From the NCBI RefSeq assembly GCF_900116515.1, contig NZ_FPBA01000016.1:1-64000 (forward strand): a stretch of DNA of 64,000 bases. Direction: 5' to 3'. The notes beneath the pieces were generated by a model. The model worked only from the letters and a program-made list of their open reading frames with translations. It was not told where the DNA came from and did not search any database. Position numbers and translations under genes: made by a program. Positions 8,183 through 16,341 of the stretch are shown here, one piece after another; position 1 is the first letter of the stretch, and each line of letters opens with the position of its first letter. The DNA comes from Geodermatophilus amargosae. Lineage in GTDB: Bacteria; Actinomycetota; Actinomycetes; Mycobacteriales; Geodermatophilaceae.

Positions 8183-9058
8183 GTGCCCGACGTGCTCCTC
8201 GCCAGCTGTGCCGCCGCCGCCGGGAGGGACGAGGACGAGCCGCTGCTGCTCGCCGCACTGGCCGCCGAGGGGCTCGCGGCGTCGTCCGCCGACTGGGCCG
8301 ACGGCGACGTCGACTGGGCCGCCGCGGCCGCCGTCGTGGTCCGGTCGGCCTGGGACTACGCACCGCGCCGCGACGAGTTCCTCACCTGGGCTCGGCGCGT
8401 GGAGTCCGGGACCCGGCTGCTCAACCCGGCCGCCGTCCTGGCCTGGAACACCGACAAGCGCTACCTGCGCGAGCTCGCCGCCACCGGGGTGCCCGTGGTG
8501 CCCACCGCGTGGGCCGAGGAGCCGGGCGGGGTGGACGCCGCCCTGGCCCGCTGGCCCGGCGACGTGGTGGTCAAGCCGGTCGTGTCGGCCGGCGCCCGCG
8601 ACACCGCCCGCTTCTCCTCCGCGGAGCGGGCGGACGCCCGGGCGGCCGCGGGCGGCATCCTGGCGAGCGGCCGGGCGGTCATGGTGCAGCCCTACCTCGA
8701 CCGGCTCGACGCCGAGGGCGAGACCGGCCTCGTCTACCTCGACGGCGCGGCGAGCCACGCGTTCGGCAAGGGCGCCCTGCTGGCGGGGGAGGCACTGGGC
8801 CCGGGCCTGTACGCCGAGGAGGAGATCACCCCCCGCACCGCCACCGCGGAGCAGCAGGCGCTCGGCGACCGCGTGCTGGCGTGGGTGGGGGAGCGGACCG
8901 GCACGGTGCCGCTCTACGCCCGGGTCGACCTCGTGCCCGGCGAGGACGGCGCGCCGCAGGTCATCGAGGTGGAGCTGACCGAGCCGAGCCTGTTCCTCAC
9001 CACCGACGCCGGTGCCGCGGCCCGCCTCGCAGGGGCGGTGCGCGCCCGCCTCAGCTGA
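8183..9058 (+). CDS. ATP-grasp domain protein (RimK/glutathione synthetase-like)
   Basis: A 291-residue protein of the ATP-grasp superfamily, similar to the group that includes RimK, glutathione synthetase and the cycloserine enzyme DcsG. It shows an N-terminal VVVRSAWDYAPRRDEF, the lysine of GDVVVKPVVSAGA, the VQPYLDRL hinge and the metal-binding VDLVPGEDG then VIEVELTEPSLFL. It should join a carboxylate to an amine with ATP. The substrates are not identifiable and there is no biosynthetic partner next to it. GTG 8183 begins right at the conserved first strand. Its end overlaps the convergent permease gene by 8 bp. Confidence 0.82.
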   Translation: MPDVLLASCAAAAGRDEDEPLLLAALAAEGLAASSADWADGDVDWAAAAAVVVRSAWDYAPRRDEFLTWARRVESGTRLLNPAAVLAWNTDKRYLRELAATGVPVVPTAWAEEPGGVDAALARWPGDVVVKPVVSAGARDTARFSSAERADARAAAGGILASGRAVMVQPYLDRLDAEGETGLVYLDGAASHAFGKGALLAGEALGPGLYAEEEITPRTATAEQQALGDRVLAWVGERTGTVPLYARVDLVPGEDGAPQVIEVELTEPSLFLTTDAGAAARLAGAVRARLS

Positions 9059-10415
9059 CCGGCGTGCGCTCCCGGGCCTCGGCCCGGCGCCGCGGCAGGG
9101 CGGTCACCAGGTAGAGCAGCACCCCGACGGCGAGCAGGATCCCCGCGAAGGTCCAGGTCCGGGCCTCCTGCTGCCACAGCAGGAGCAGGCACGAGGCGAT
9201 CCCCAGCACCGGCACCACGAACGGCACCCGGAAGTGCGGGGCCTCGACCCGGTCACGGCGCAGCACCAGCACCGCGGTGTTGGTGCTGATGAAGACGAAC
9301 AGCAGCAGGAGCACCACCGTGTTGGCCAGCGTGGCCAGGTCGCCGGCCAGGCTCAGGCCCATGGCCACCAGCGTGGTGACGGCGATGGCCACCCACGGCG
9401 TCCGGCGGCGCGGCAGCACCCGACCCAGGACCGCCGGCAGCAGGCGCTGCTCGGCCAGCCCGTACGCCATGCCGACTGGCCATGATCATGGTGAGCAGCG
9501 CGCCGTTGGCGACGGCGATCAGGGCGACCAGGCTGAACAGCCGGTCGGGGATGCCGGCGTCGGCGGCCCGGACCACCTCGAGCAGCGGCCCGCTGGAGCC
9601 GGCCAGGTCGCCGGGCGGGAGCACCACCGCCGCGGCGATGCCGACCAGCACGTAGACCAGCCCGGCGGTGAGCAGCGCCCCGAACAGCGCCCGCGGGTAG
9701 ACCCGCCGCACGTCGCGGACCTCCTCGGCGACGTTGGCCGACGTCTCGAACCCGACGAAGGAGTAGTAGGCCAGCAGCGCCGCCGACAGCACCGCCGTCC
9801 CCGCTGACACCCCGGGCGGGAACTCCACCGACCGGCCGAGGTCGCCGTCGCCGCGGGACAGCACCACCGCGCCGAGGACGACGACGAGCACCAGGCCCGA
9901 GCTCTCCACCAGCGTCATCACCAGGTTGGCGCGCAGCGACTCCTGGATGCCGCGGGCGTTGAGCAGCGCCACGGCCAGCAGGAACACCAGCGCGGCCGGT
10001 GCGGCCGGCACGTCGAGGAACACGCCCAGGTAGTCGCCGGCGAAGGCCAGCGCGAGGCCCGCGGCGCTGGTGACGCCGGCGGCGAGCATGCAGAAGCCGA
10101 CGAGGAAGGCCACCACCGGCGAGCGGAACACGCGCTCGGCGAAGACCGCCGAGCCGCCGGCGCGGGGATACGTCGTGACCAGCTCCGCGTAGGAGGCCGC
10201 GGTCAGCAGCGCCAGCAGCAGCGCGACCAGCAGCGGCACCCAGATCGCCCCGCCGACCTCGCCCGCGACCTCGCCGACCAGCGCGTAGACGCCGGCACCC
10301 AGGACGTCGCCGAGGATGAACAGGTAGAGCAGCGGCCGGTGACGGCGCGGCGCAGCTTCGTGTCGGGTTCGTCGGTGCTCGTTCCGGCCGTGTCCGCGGC
10401 GGGCCGGTCGGTCAC
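9051..10415 (-). pseudogene. APC-family amino acid permease, frameshifted twice
   Basis: Joined across two frame changes this is a roughly 455-residue, 12-helix permease of the APC superfamily. It starts at GTG 10415 (VTDRPAADTAG), runs to KLRRAVTG, then needs a missing base at about 10333 to continue as PLLYLFILGDVLGAGVYALV. The middle frame stays good to LLTMIMASR, where an extra C at about 9475 shifts to MAYGLAEQRLLPAVLGRVLP and on to the stop at 9051. Both joins fall inside conserved permease motifs, so the original gene is not in doubt. The gene is either inactive or the sequence has two single-base errors. Likely substrate: an amino acid or polyamine, not specified. Confidence 0.8.
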
Positions 10416-10751
10416 CGATCGAGTCCGGGTAGGCCTGGGAGGCCCGGCAACCGGACCACGCCGTTCCGGTGACACGGGTGGACCGGCGACACGCCGGGTG
10501 CGGCGGCGCGTGTCCCGGGGTGACCGGAGGCCCCGCGGCGGCCGTCCGCGCTCGCCGGCCGTCGACGGGTCGACAAGTGATCGCCGCCGGCGATGGGTCG
10601 TCAACCCGCTGGTCAGAGCCCCACAACGGTTGCGTCACGGGGTCTCCAGGGGGTGTCCCGATCGACCGTCCGCGAGGCCCGCCGTCCCTACCGTTCTCCT
10701 CGTCCGCAGCACCTTCCCCTGCTGCGGACACAGACCCCCCAGGAGGACGGC
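10416..10751. other. divergent intergenic region with a leader hairpin
   Basis: This 336-bp gap separates the permease start from the repeat protein. I see no coding sequence in it. A perfect 10-bp stem, GTCCGCAGCA (10702-10711) with TGCTGCGGAC (10720-10729), lies just before the AGGAGG ribosome site at 10741-10746 and would sit in the leader of the downstream mRNA. It may affect translation or mark an operator. Confidence 0.5.
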
Positions 10752-11699
10752 ATGGCGATCGACCGGGCACCTGCCCCGTCGTCGGCGACGCTGCCGGGCG
10801 ACCTGGGCCTGGCCGGCCTCCTCGGCCTGCTCGACCGGGCGCACGAGCTGCCGCAGCGGCCGCGCCCCCGCCGCGCGGTGGTCATCCGCTCGCCGGGCGC
10901 GCCGCGTGCGCTGCGCCCGCTGCCGGTGGCCCGTCCGGTGCCGGTCCCGCGCCCGCGGCCGGTCCCGCCGGCGGCCGTCCCGGCGGCCCCCGCCCCGGTC
11001 GCCGCGGTCCCGGTCGCCGCGGTCCCGGTCGCCGCGGTCCCGGTCGCCACCGCCGCCGCGCCCGTGCCGGTTCCCCGCTGGCGCACCCGGCTGCGCGCGT
11101 CGGTGCGGCGGCTGGCGCTGTGGGGCGCGGGCCCGGACGGTGCGCACACCGCCTGGCCGACCGCTCCCGTCGTCGTCCCGCCCGCCGGGCCGGGCCTGGT
11201 CCGCCGGCTGGCGCTGTGGGGCGCGGGCCCGGACGGTGCGCACACCGCCTGGCCGACCGCTCCCGTCGTCGTCCCGCCCGCCGGGCCGGGCCTGGTCCGC
11301 CGGCTGGCGCTGTGGGGCGCCGGCACCGACGGCGAGCACCTGGCCTGGGGCCGCCCGCGCCCGGCCGCCCCCGCACCGGCCCCCGCTCCCGCTCCGAACG
11401 GCCCCGTGGTGCTCACCGAGCTCCCGAGCACCCCCACGGTCCAGCCCGCGGCGTCTTCCCCCGCTGCGGCGCTGTCCCCGGCCGGCTCCGCCCGGCCGGT
11501 CCCGTCCCGTCCCGCCGCCCCCCGCTCCGCGGGCCCGGCGCTGGCCCCGGCCGGCTGGCCGGCGCGGCCCGCCGCAGGGCGGCCGATGGCGCGGGCGCCC
11601 GACCCACCCGGCACCGCCGGTGCGGTGCGCACCCGGGGCGACCCGGGCGGGCACCCGGCGCGGGGCTCCCCCCGGCCGCCGCCACCGGCTCCCGACTGA
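10752..11699 (+). CDS. Pro/Ala-rich protein with internal tandem repeats, unknown function
   Basis: I do not recognise this 315-residue protein. It is supported as a gene by an AGGAGG site 5 nt before ATG 10752 and by internal DNA repeats whose lengths are multiples of three. A short N-terminal section (DLGLAGLLGLLDRAHELP) could be a helix. A Pro/Val/Ala-rich stretch with VAAVP repeats follows. Then come two copies and a partial third copy of a 32-residue unit beginning RRLALWGAGPDG and ending PPAGPGLV. The tail is Pro/Ala/Ser-rich. No signal peptide, membrane segment or enzyme motif is visible. It may be a scaffold, a nucleoid-associated or a surface-linked protein; there is no evidence to choose. 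Confidence 0.6.
   Translation: MAIDRAPAPSSATLPGDLGLAGLLGLLDRAHELPQRPRPRRAVVIRSPGAPRALRPLPVARPVPVPRPRPVPPAAVPAAPAPVAAVPVAAVPVAAVPVATAAAPVPVPRWRTRLRASVRRLALWGAGPDGAHTAWPTAPVVVPPAGPGLVRRLALWGAGPDGAHTAWPTAPVVVPPAGPGLVRRLALWGAGTDGEHLAWGRPRPAAPAPAPAPAPNGPVVLTELPSTPTVQPAASSPAAALSPAGSARPVPSRPAAPRSAGPALAPAGWPARPAAGRPMARAPDPPGTAGAVRTRGDPGGHPARGSPRPPPPAPD
10998..11042 (+). repeat. 15-bp tandem repeat, three copies
   Basis: GTCGCCGCGGTCCCG occurs three times in a row, at 10998, 11013 and 11028, inside the Pro/Ala-rich gene. Each unit encodes VAAVP, so copy-number change would keep the frame. Confidence 0.9.
11106..11350 (+). repeat. 96-bp in-frame tandem repeat (two copies plus a partial third)
   Basis: Near-identical units start at 11106 and 11202, and a diverged, shortened third starts at 11298. 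The period is 96 bp, or 32 codons. The two full copies differ at very few bases, which indicates a recent duplication or ongoing correction between copies. Confidence 0.9.
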
Positions 11700-11761
11700 T
11701 CCGCAGCGCGCCCCCTCCCCGGGGACGTGCGTCCGCACCCTCGTCGACGTGCTCGACGGGC

Positions 11762-11792
11762 CCGGCCACCCCCTTCCCCCGCGGGTGGCCGG
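11762..11792 (+). terminator. hairpin after the repeat-protein gene
   Basis: CCGGCCACCC at 11762-11771 pairs perfectly with GGGTGGCCGG at 11783-11792 around an 11-nt loop, 63 bp past the stop codon at 11699. It is a plausible terminator and has no U-tract. Confidence 0.55.
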
Positions 11793-11883
11793 ACCGCCGG
11801 CCCGCTCCCCGAGCAGTTCCACCCCCCGGCCGACCACGGCCGCCCCTGGCCCTCCTCCGCGGCACCCCGCCGCCGACCGACCT

Positions 11884-12102
11884 CTCCGCACGACGATCCG
11901 GCCTCGACCCCCGCCGACTGCCTCTGCCGAGGACAGCGCGCGGACCCTCCAGGGAGGCTCCGGACCGCACCGCGGCGCGGCGACCGGCAGCGGGTCCCCC
12001 CGCCGCCGGCAGCAGACCCCTCCGCACGACGATCCGGCCTCGACCCCCCGCCGACTGCCCCGCACGAGGGCAGCGCGCGGACCCTCCCGGGAGGCCCGGA
12101 CG
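11884..12102. repeat. imperfect direct repeat, 136-bp period
   Basis: A segment of about 80 bp starting CTCCGCACGACGATCCGGCC at 11884 recurs at 12020 with roughly 85 percent identity by eye. Each copy ends in a short palindrome, CCTCCAGGGAGG in the first and CCTCCCGGGAGG in the second. The repeat lies in non-coding DNA and looks like a local tandem duplication that has started to diverge. Confidence 0.7.
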
Positions 12103-12495
12103 CCGGCGGCGCGGCTGCCCGGCGACGGCCGCCGCGGCGAGGAGGACCGGGTCCTGCCGGTGCCCGGCGGGAGACGACCCGCCCCGTCGTCCCCCCGGGT
12201 CTCTGACCGCGCACGACCCGGCCGGGGCAGGCGACCGGCGGCCCGGGAACGGCCCGCCGGCCGAGGTGGACGCCCGCAGGGAACCGGCCGCGGTCGCCAG
12301 GCCCGGCGCCGCGACGAGGACGGTGGACGCAGGCCCCGGGCCCGGCGGCGGAGTGCGACGGGACGAGACGACGGGCGCTCCCGCGCGGCCCGACCGGCAC
12401 CGACGCCGGTCCGGGCCGCCGGGGGCGCCCCTCGGCGTCCCGGGGACCGACCCGCCGAGTTGCGCATCCTCTCCGTACCCGGTTCGTTCCCCTCC

Positions 12496-13353
12496 GTGGA
12501 GGACCTCCACCGCGACGAGGGGACGAGGACGTACGCACGCACGAAGGCGGTGCTCACGGGCACCGCTGCACTGCTCACGGTCGGACTGGTCGCCCCGGCG
12601 CCTGCCGGCGCGGTCACCGGGGGCACGGTCGACAGCACCGACGTCTACGAGAACGTCGGGATGCTGGCCTTCTACGATGACGGTGTCCGCTACCGCTGCT
12701 CGGGGACGCTCGTGTCCCCGACGGTGGTGCTCACGGCGGCGCACTGCACGTCCGGGACGGAGGGCACGACCCTCGTCACCTTCGACCCGGACATCGCGCA
12801 GACGCCACCCGGCCCCGGCGATCCCGCCGTCCTGCCGGTCGCCTCGGACCCGGCCGCGGGCTACAGGGGGGACGAGGAGACCGACGGCTCGGACTGGTAC
12901 CCGGGCACCGCCTACACCCACCCGGAGTACTCGGACTTCACCGACCAGGACAACTGGAACGACGTCGGCGTGATCGTCCTCGACGAGCCGGTCACCGGCA
13001 TCGAGCCGGCGCAGCTCGCCGCGCCGAACGAGCTGGACCAGTACGCCCAGCCGCGGCTGAACCGGACGACCTTCACCGCGGTCGGTTACGGCACCGAGGT
13101 GCGGCAGGCCGACTCCGGCCCGCAGAAGCCGACGCCGATGAGCTATCCGCTGGTGCGCCGCTACACCGACGTCGTCGGGCAGAAGCTGACCGCGCAGATC
13201 CTGCAGGTCAACGGCAACGAGCACGACGACCGCGGCGGCGGTGGCACCTGCTTCGGAGACTCGGGCGGGCCCGCCTTCGGCCCGTCGGGGAACGTCGTCA
13301 CGGTGACCAGCTACGGCTACACGAGCAACTGCCGGTACATCGACGGCCTGTAG
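12496..13353 (+). CDS. secreted trypsin-like serine protease, cut short by a TAG
   Basis: A secreted S1-family (trypsin-fold) protease. A basic start (TRTYARTKA), a hydrophobic core (LTGTAALLTVGLV) and APAPAGA look like a signal peptide. The triad is visible: His in VVLTAAHCTSG, Asp in NWNDVGVIVLDEP and Ser in CFGDSGGPAFG. A TAG at 13351-13353 interrupts the frame after YIDGL. The same frame then continues RVDIPVVQDWLAGFGVTPAA to a TGA at 13414-13416, and a strong hairpin terminator follows at 13425. So the ancestral gene ended at 13416 and 21 C-terminal residues, the usual final helix, are lost. Activity is uncertain. The start is also uncertain: GTG 12496 is the best of several weak choices. 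Confidence 0.75.
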   Translation: MEDLHRDEGTRTYARTKAVLTGTAALLTVGLVAPAPAGAVTGGTVDSTDVYENVGMLAFYDDGVRYRCSGTLVSPTVVLTAAHCTSGTEGTTLVTFDPDIAQTPPGPGDPAVLPVASDPAAGYRGDEETDGSDWYPGTAYTHPEYSDFTDQDNWNDVGVIVLDEPVTGIEPAQLAAPNELDQYAQPRLNRTTFTAVGYGTEVRQADSGPQKPTPMSYPLVRRYTDVVGQKLTAQILQVNGNEHDDRGGGGTCFGDSGGPAFGPSGNVVTVTSYGYTSNCRYIDGL

Positions 13354-13424
13354 CGGGTCGACATCCCCGTCGTCCAGGACTGGCTGGCCGGCTTCGGCGT
13401 CACGCCGGCCGCCTGACGCACCGT

Positions 13425-13462
13425 CCGGAGCCCCGGCCCGCCGAGCGTGGCCGGGGCTCCGG
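13425..13462 (+). terminator. perfect 14-bp hairpin terminator
   Basis: CCGGAGCCCCGGCC at 13425-13438 pairs with GGCCGGGGCTCCGG at 13449-13462. It lies 8 bp past the ancestral protease stop at 13416, which supports that end as the original one. Confidence 0.75.
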
Positions 13463-13570
13463 CGCGTGCGCACCCGGTGTCGGCTCCGGCACACGGGTTG
13501 TGATCCGCAGCCCCGGCATGGGACAAAGGACGGCGTACCACCGCCCCCGTAGGAATGGACCCCGCTGCCC

Positions 13571-15652
13571 GTGACCGTCCCCGAGCAGCGTCCGGGGTCG
13601 CCTGGGGCGGCGCCCCGCCCGCTGTCCGTGCTCCCCGACGACCCCGAGGTCAGCCGGCTGCGCTTCGAGCTGGCCATCGACGCCGCCGGCATCGGCAGCT
13701 TCGACTGGGACCTCGTGACCGGGAAGCTCTCCTGGGACGACGCGCTCCTGACGATCTTCGGCTACGACGCCGACGGCTTCGACGAGACGATCGACGCCTT
13801 CGCCGTGCGGCTGCACCCCGACGACCGCGAGCGCACCCTCGGCGCCCTGCAGGACGCCATCGACACCTGCGGTGCTTACGACGCGGAGTTCCGCGTGGTC
13901 CTGCCCTCCGGTGAGACCCGCTGGGTGCAGGGCCGCGGCCGCGCGCTGGCCGACGACCGCGGGACGGCGGTCCGGCTGCTCGGTGCCGGCATCGACACCA
14001 CCCGGTTGCGCGAGGGCGACGCCCGCGTGTCCCGGGTGCTCGAGACGATGCGCTCGGCGTTCTTCGCCCTCGACCGCGAGTGGCGGTTCACCTACGTCAA
14101 CGCCGAGGCCGAGCGGGTGCTGCGCCGCGGCCGCGACGAGCTCCTCGGCGGTGACGTCTGGGCGCTGTTCCCGGCCGCGGTCGGCAGCGACTTCGAGGTC
14201 AACTACCGCGCGGTGATGGAGCGCGGCGAGGAGCGGGTCTTCGAGGCCTACTACCCGCCGCCGCTGGACGCCTGGTACGAGGTGCGCGCGTGGCCGGGGC
14301 CCGACGGGCTGTCGGTCTACTTCCTCGACGTCACCGAGCGGCGCGCCGCCGAGCAGCGGGCCCGCGACAGCGCCGCGCGGCTCGCCCTGGTCGCGGAGGT
14401 CAGCGCGCTCATGTCGGCGTCGCTGGGCTCCGGCGGGGCCGAGGAGCCGGCGCTGCAGCGGGTCGCCGAGGCCGTGGTCCCGGTGCTGGGCGACTGGGTG
14501 ATCCTCACGCTGTCCACCGGCGAGGACGGCCGGATGCGCGACGTCGCGAGCTGGCACCGCGACCCGGCGCTGCGCGGGACCACCGCCTCCTACGCCGACC
14601 TGCGGCTGGCCTCGATCGCCCCGGACGCGCCGGTGCTGCAGGCCCTGGGGTCGGGCCGGTTGCTGACCGTCGCCGACGTCCCGGGGGTGATCCGCCCGAC
14701 GCTGCCCGAGGGCGAGGTGCGCGACGCCTTCGACGCGCTGGCCCCGCGGACGGCCGTCACGCTGCCGCTGCTGGCCCGCGGACGCACGCTCGGCGCGCTG
14801 AGCGTCTACCGCGGCGCCGACCGGCCCGCCGCGAACGCCGAGGAGGTGTCCGCGGCCCGCGAGGTCGCCGACCGCGTCGCGCTGGCGTTGGACAACGCCC
14901 GGCTGTTCGACCAGCAGCGGCGGCTGGCCGAGGCGCTGCAGCGCAGCATGCTCACCGCGCCGCCGCAGCCCGACGACGCCGAGATCGTCGTCCGGTACCA
15001 GCCGGCGGTGGAGGCCGCCCAGGTCGGCGGGGACTGGTACGACGCCTTCCTGCAGCCCGACGGCGCCACCGTGCTCGTCATCGGCGACGTCGTCGGCCAC
15101 GACACCGAGGCGGCCGCGACGATGGGCCAGCTGCGCGGCATGCTGCGCGGGATCGCGTACCGCGGCGACGTCCCGCCCGACGCCGTCCTCGTCGAGCTCG
15201 ACGGTGCCATCGACGCGCTGCGCATGGGCTCGATGGCCACCGCGGTGGTCGCGCGGGTGGAGCAGACGCCGGCGCAGCGCGCGGCCGGGACGACGACGCT
15301 GCGCTGGTCCAACGCCGGCCACCCGCCGCCGCTGCTGCTCCTGCCCGGCGGCGAGGTGCGCGAGCTGGGCACCGAGCGCGGCCAGCTCATGCTCGGCGTC
15401 GACCCGGCCGCCCGGCGGACGTCCGCGGCGGTCGAGGTACCGCGCGGCTCGACGCTGCTGCTCTACACCGACGGGCTGGTCGAGGGCCGGGACCTGCTGC
15501 TCGACGACGGCATCGGGCTGCTGCGCACCGCGCTGGCCCGCCTCGCCGACCTCCCGCTGGACCGGCTGTGCGACGCGCTGGTCTCCCGGCTGCGCCCCGA
15601 GGGCCTCCAGGACGACGTCGCCCTGGTCGCGGTCCGCCTGCACCCCCAGTAG
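13571..15652 (+). CDS. PAS-PAS-GAF-PP2C (RsbU/SpoIIE-type) phosphatase
   Basis: A 693-residue sensor phosphatase. It has two PAS domains (about residues 25-140 and 150-260), a GAF domain (about 275-445) and a SpoIIE/RsbU-type PP2C domain (about 455-690). Catalytic metal motifs are present: GGDWYDAFL, VIGDVVGHDTEAA, LLYTDGLVEGRD and DDVALVAVRL. No membrane segment is seen. The protein should remove phosphate from a STAS-domain antagonist and so release a stress sigma factor in response to signals read by the PAS and GAF domains. An RsbW-like kinase gene converges with it at 15721-16146, and the two may act on the same pathway. GTG 13571 is the first in-frame start. Confidence 0.92.
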   Translation: MTVPEQRPGSPGAAPRPLSVLPDDPEVSRLRFELAIDAAGIGSFDWDLVTGKLSWDDALLTIFGYDADGFDETIDAFAVRLHPDDRERTLGALQDAIDTCGAYDAEFRVVLPSGETRWVQGRGRALADDRGTAVRLLGAGIDTTRLREGDARVSRVLETMRSAFFALDREWRFTYVNAEAERVLRRGRDELLGGDVWALFPAAVGSDFEVNYRAVMERGEERVFEAYYPPPLDAWYEVRAWPGPDGLSVYFLDVTERRAAEQRARDSAARLALVAEVSALMSASLGSGGAEEPALQRVAEAVVPVLGDWVILTLSTGEDGRMRDVASWHRDPALRGTTASYADLRLASIAPDAPVLQALGSGRLLTVADVPGVIRPTLPEGEVRDAFDALAPRTAVTLPLLARGRTLGALSVYRGADRPAANAEEVSAAREVADRVALALDNARLFDQQRRLAEALQRSMLTAPPQPDDAEIVVRYQPAVEAAQVGGDWYDAFLQPDGATVLVIGDVVGHDTEAAATMGQLRGMLRGIAYRGDVPPDAVLVELDGAIDALRMGSMATAVVARVEQTPAQRAAGTTTLRWSNAGHPPPLLLLPGGEVRELGTERGQLMLGVDPAARRTSAAVEVPRGSTLLLYTDGLVEGRDLLLDDGIGLLRTALARLADLPLDRLCDALVSRLRPEGLQDDVALVAVRLHPQ

Positions 15653-15720
15653 GAGGACCCTCCTGTCCCCCACGCCTCGCCGGCCCGGCGCGGGACCCTG
15701 CGTTCCGGCACCTGGCCGGG

Positions 15721-16146
15721 TCAGTGCGGGGGGAGGACCGCCCAGACGGTCTTGGCGTCGCCGTCGACGTACCAGCCGTGCGCGGTCGACAGCTCGGCGA
15801 TGAGGTAGAGGCCCAGGCCGCCCTCGGAGGGGTCGCGGTCGACCGCGGGGGTGGGCGGGGTGCACGCGTCGCCGTCGGACACCGCGACGAGGAAGGCGTC
15901 CCCGGTGTGCCGGACCGCGGCCTCGACGCAGCCGCCGCCGTGGCGCAGCGCGTTGGAGGCCATCTCGTCGAGCACGAGGACCAGCCGGTCGCGCAGGTCG
16001 GCGGCGCCGTCCACCACGTGCGAGCGGCGCAGCTCCTCGCGCACGAGCGGCAGCTGGGAGACGTCGGACAGTGCCCAGGACAGGCCGTCCCACGCGGGCG
16101 GGGGTGACGCCGACGGCCAGCCGGTCGCGGCCGTCCTCCGTCTCAC
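15721..16146 (-). CDS. RsbW-like ATP-binding anti-sigma kinase
   Basis: A 141-residue HATPase_c protein similar in plan to the one at 5840-6337. The N-box is LVLVLDEMASNALRHGGGCV, the acidic motif is AVSDGDACTPPTPAVDRDP, and the lid is GGLGLYLIAEL. It likely binds a sigma factor or phosphorylates an antagonist. GTG 16146 is used because GGGGAG lies about 8 nt upstream. It converges with the PP2C phosphatase at 13571. The shared PTPAVDRDPS.GG phrase with the 5840 gene suggests the two are paralogues. Confidence 0.85.
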   Translation of the reverse strand: MRRRTAATGWPSASPPPAWDGLSWALSDVSQLPLVREELRRSHVVDGAADLRDRLVLVLDEMASNALRHGGGCVEAAVRHTGDAFLVAVSDGDACTPPTPAVDRDPSEGGLGLYLIAELSTAHGWYVDGDAKTVWAVLPPH

Positions 16147-16253
16147 GCGTTGCTCCCCGTTGCCGTGCCCGCCCGTCGGGCGCGAAGTCGAACACCTGCG
16201 TATGGCTCACGAGAGCGGTCGGTAAACACCCGTGCGAGCAGCGTCACAGGAAG

Positions 16254-16281
16254 GGAGCCGGAACGTCGTCGTCACGGCTCC
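16254..16281 (+). other. leader hairpin upstream of the nucleobase permease
   Basis: GGAGCCG at 16254-16260 pairs with CGGCTCC at 16275-16281, 60 bp before the permease start. It could be part of an mRNA leader. It does not match a purine or other riboswitch known to me. Confidence 0.3.
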
Positions 16282-16341
16282 GGAACACGGGCCCCGGGAC
16301 CGTGCTCGGGGTACCGACGTCCCCCGCCGAGGAGAACCCCG

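Larger units (their letters stand above)
11700..12495. other. about 800 bp without a recognisable gene
   Basis: All frames here are open over long stretches because of extreme GC content, but none gives a recognisable protein. The region contains the hairpin at 11762-11792 and a direct duplication at 11884-12102. It ends in the promoter and leader of the protease gene. I see no tRNA or known small RNA. Confidence 0.6.

Noticed and set aside
11106-11350. CRISPR-like repeat
   Set aside because: The units are contiguous 96-bp in-frame coding repeats without spacers, so they are a protein repeat and not an array.
10339-12480. Long plus- and minus-strand frames across 10.3-12.5 kb
   Set aside because: Overlapping frames are open because of GC content. 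Only 10752-11699 has a ribosome site and frame-keeping repeats. The 5' extension of the protease frame is not protein-like.
13400-16210. A 936-codon open frame on the minus strand opposite the PP2C phosphatase
   Set aside because: No recognisable domain over most of it and antisense to a complete PAS-GAF-PP2C gene. The real minus-strand gene is the short RsbW-like one at 15721-16146, in another frame.
16240-16341. A purine riboswitch before the nucleobase permease
   Set aside because: There is one simple hairpin, but the three-way junction and conserved loops of known purine riboswitches are not present.
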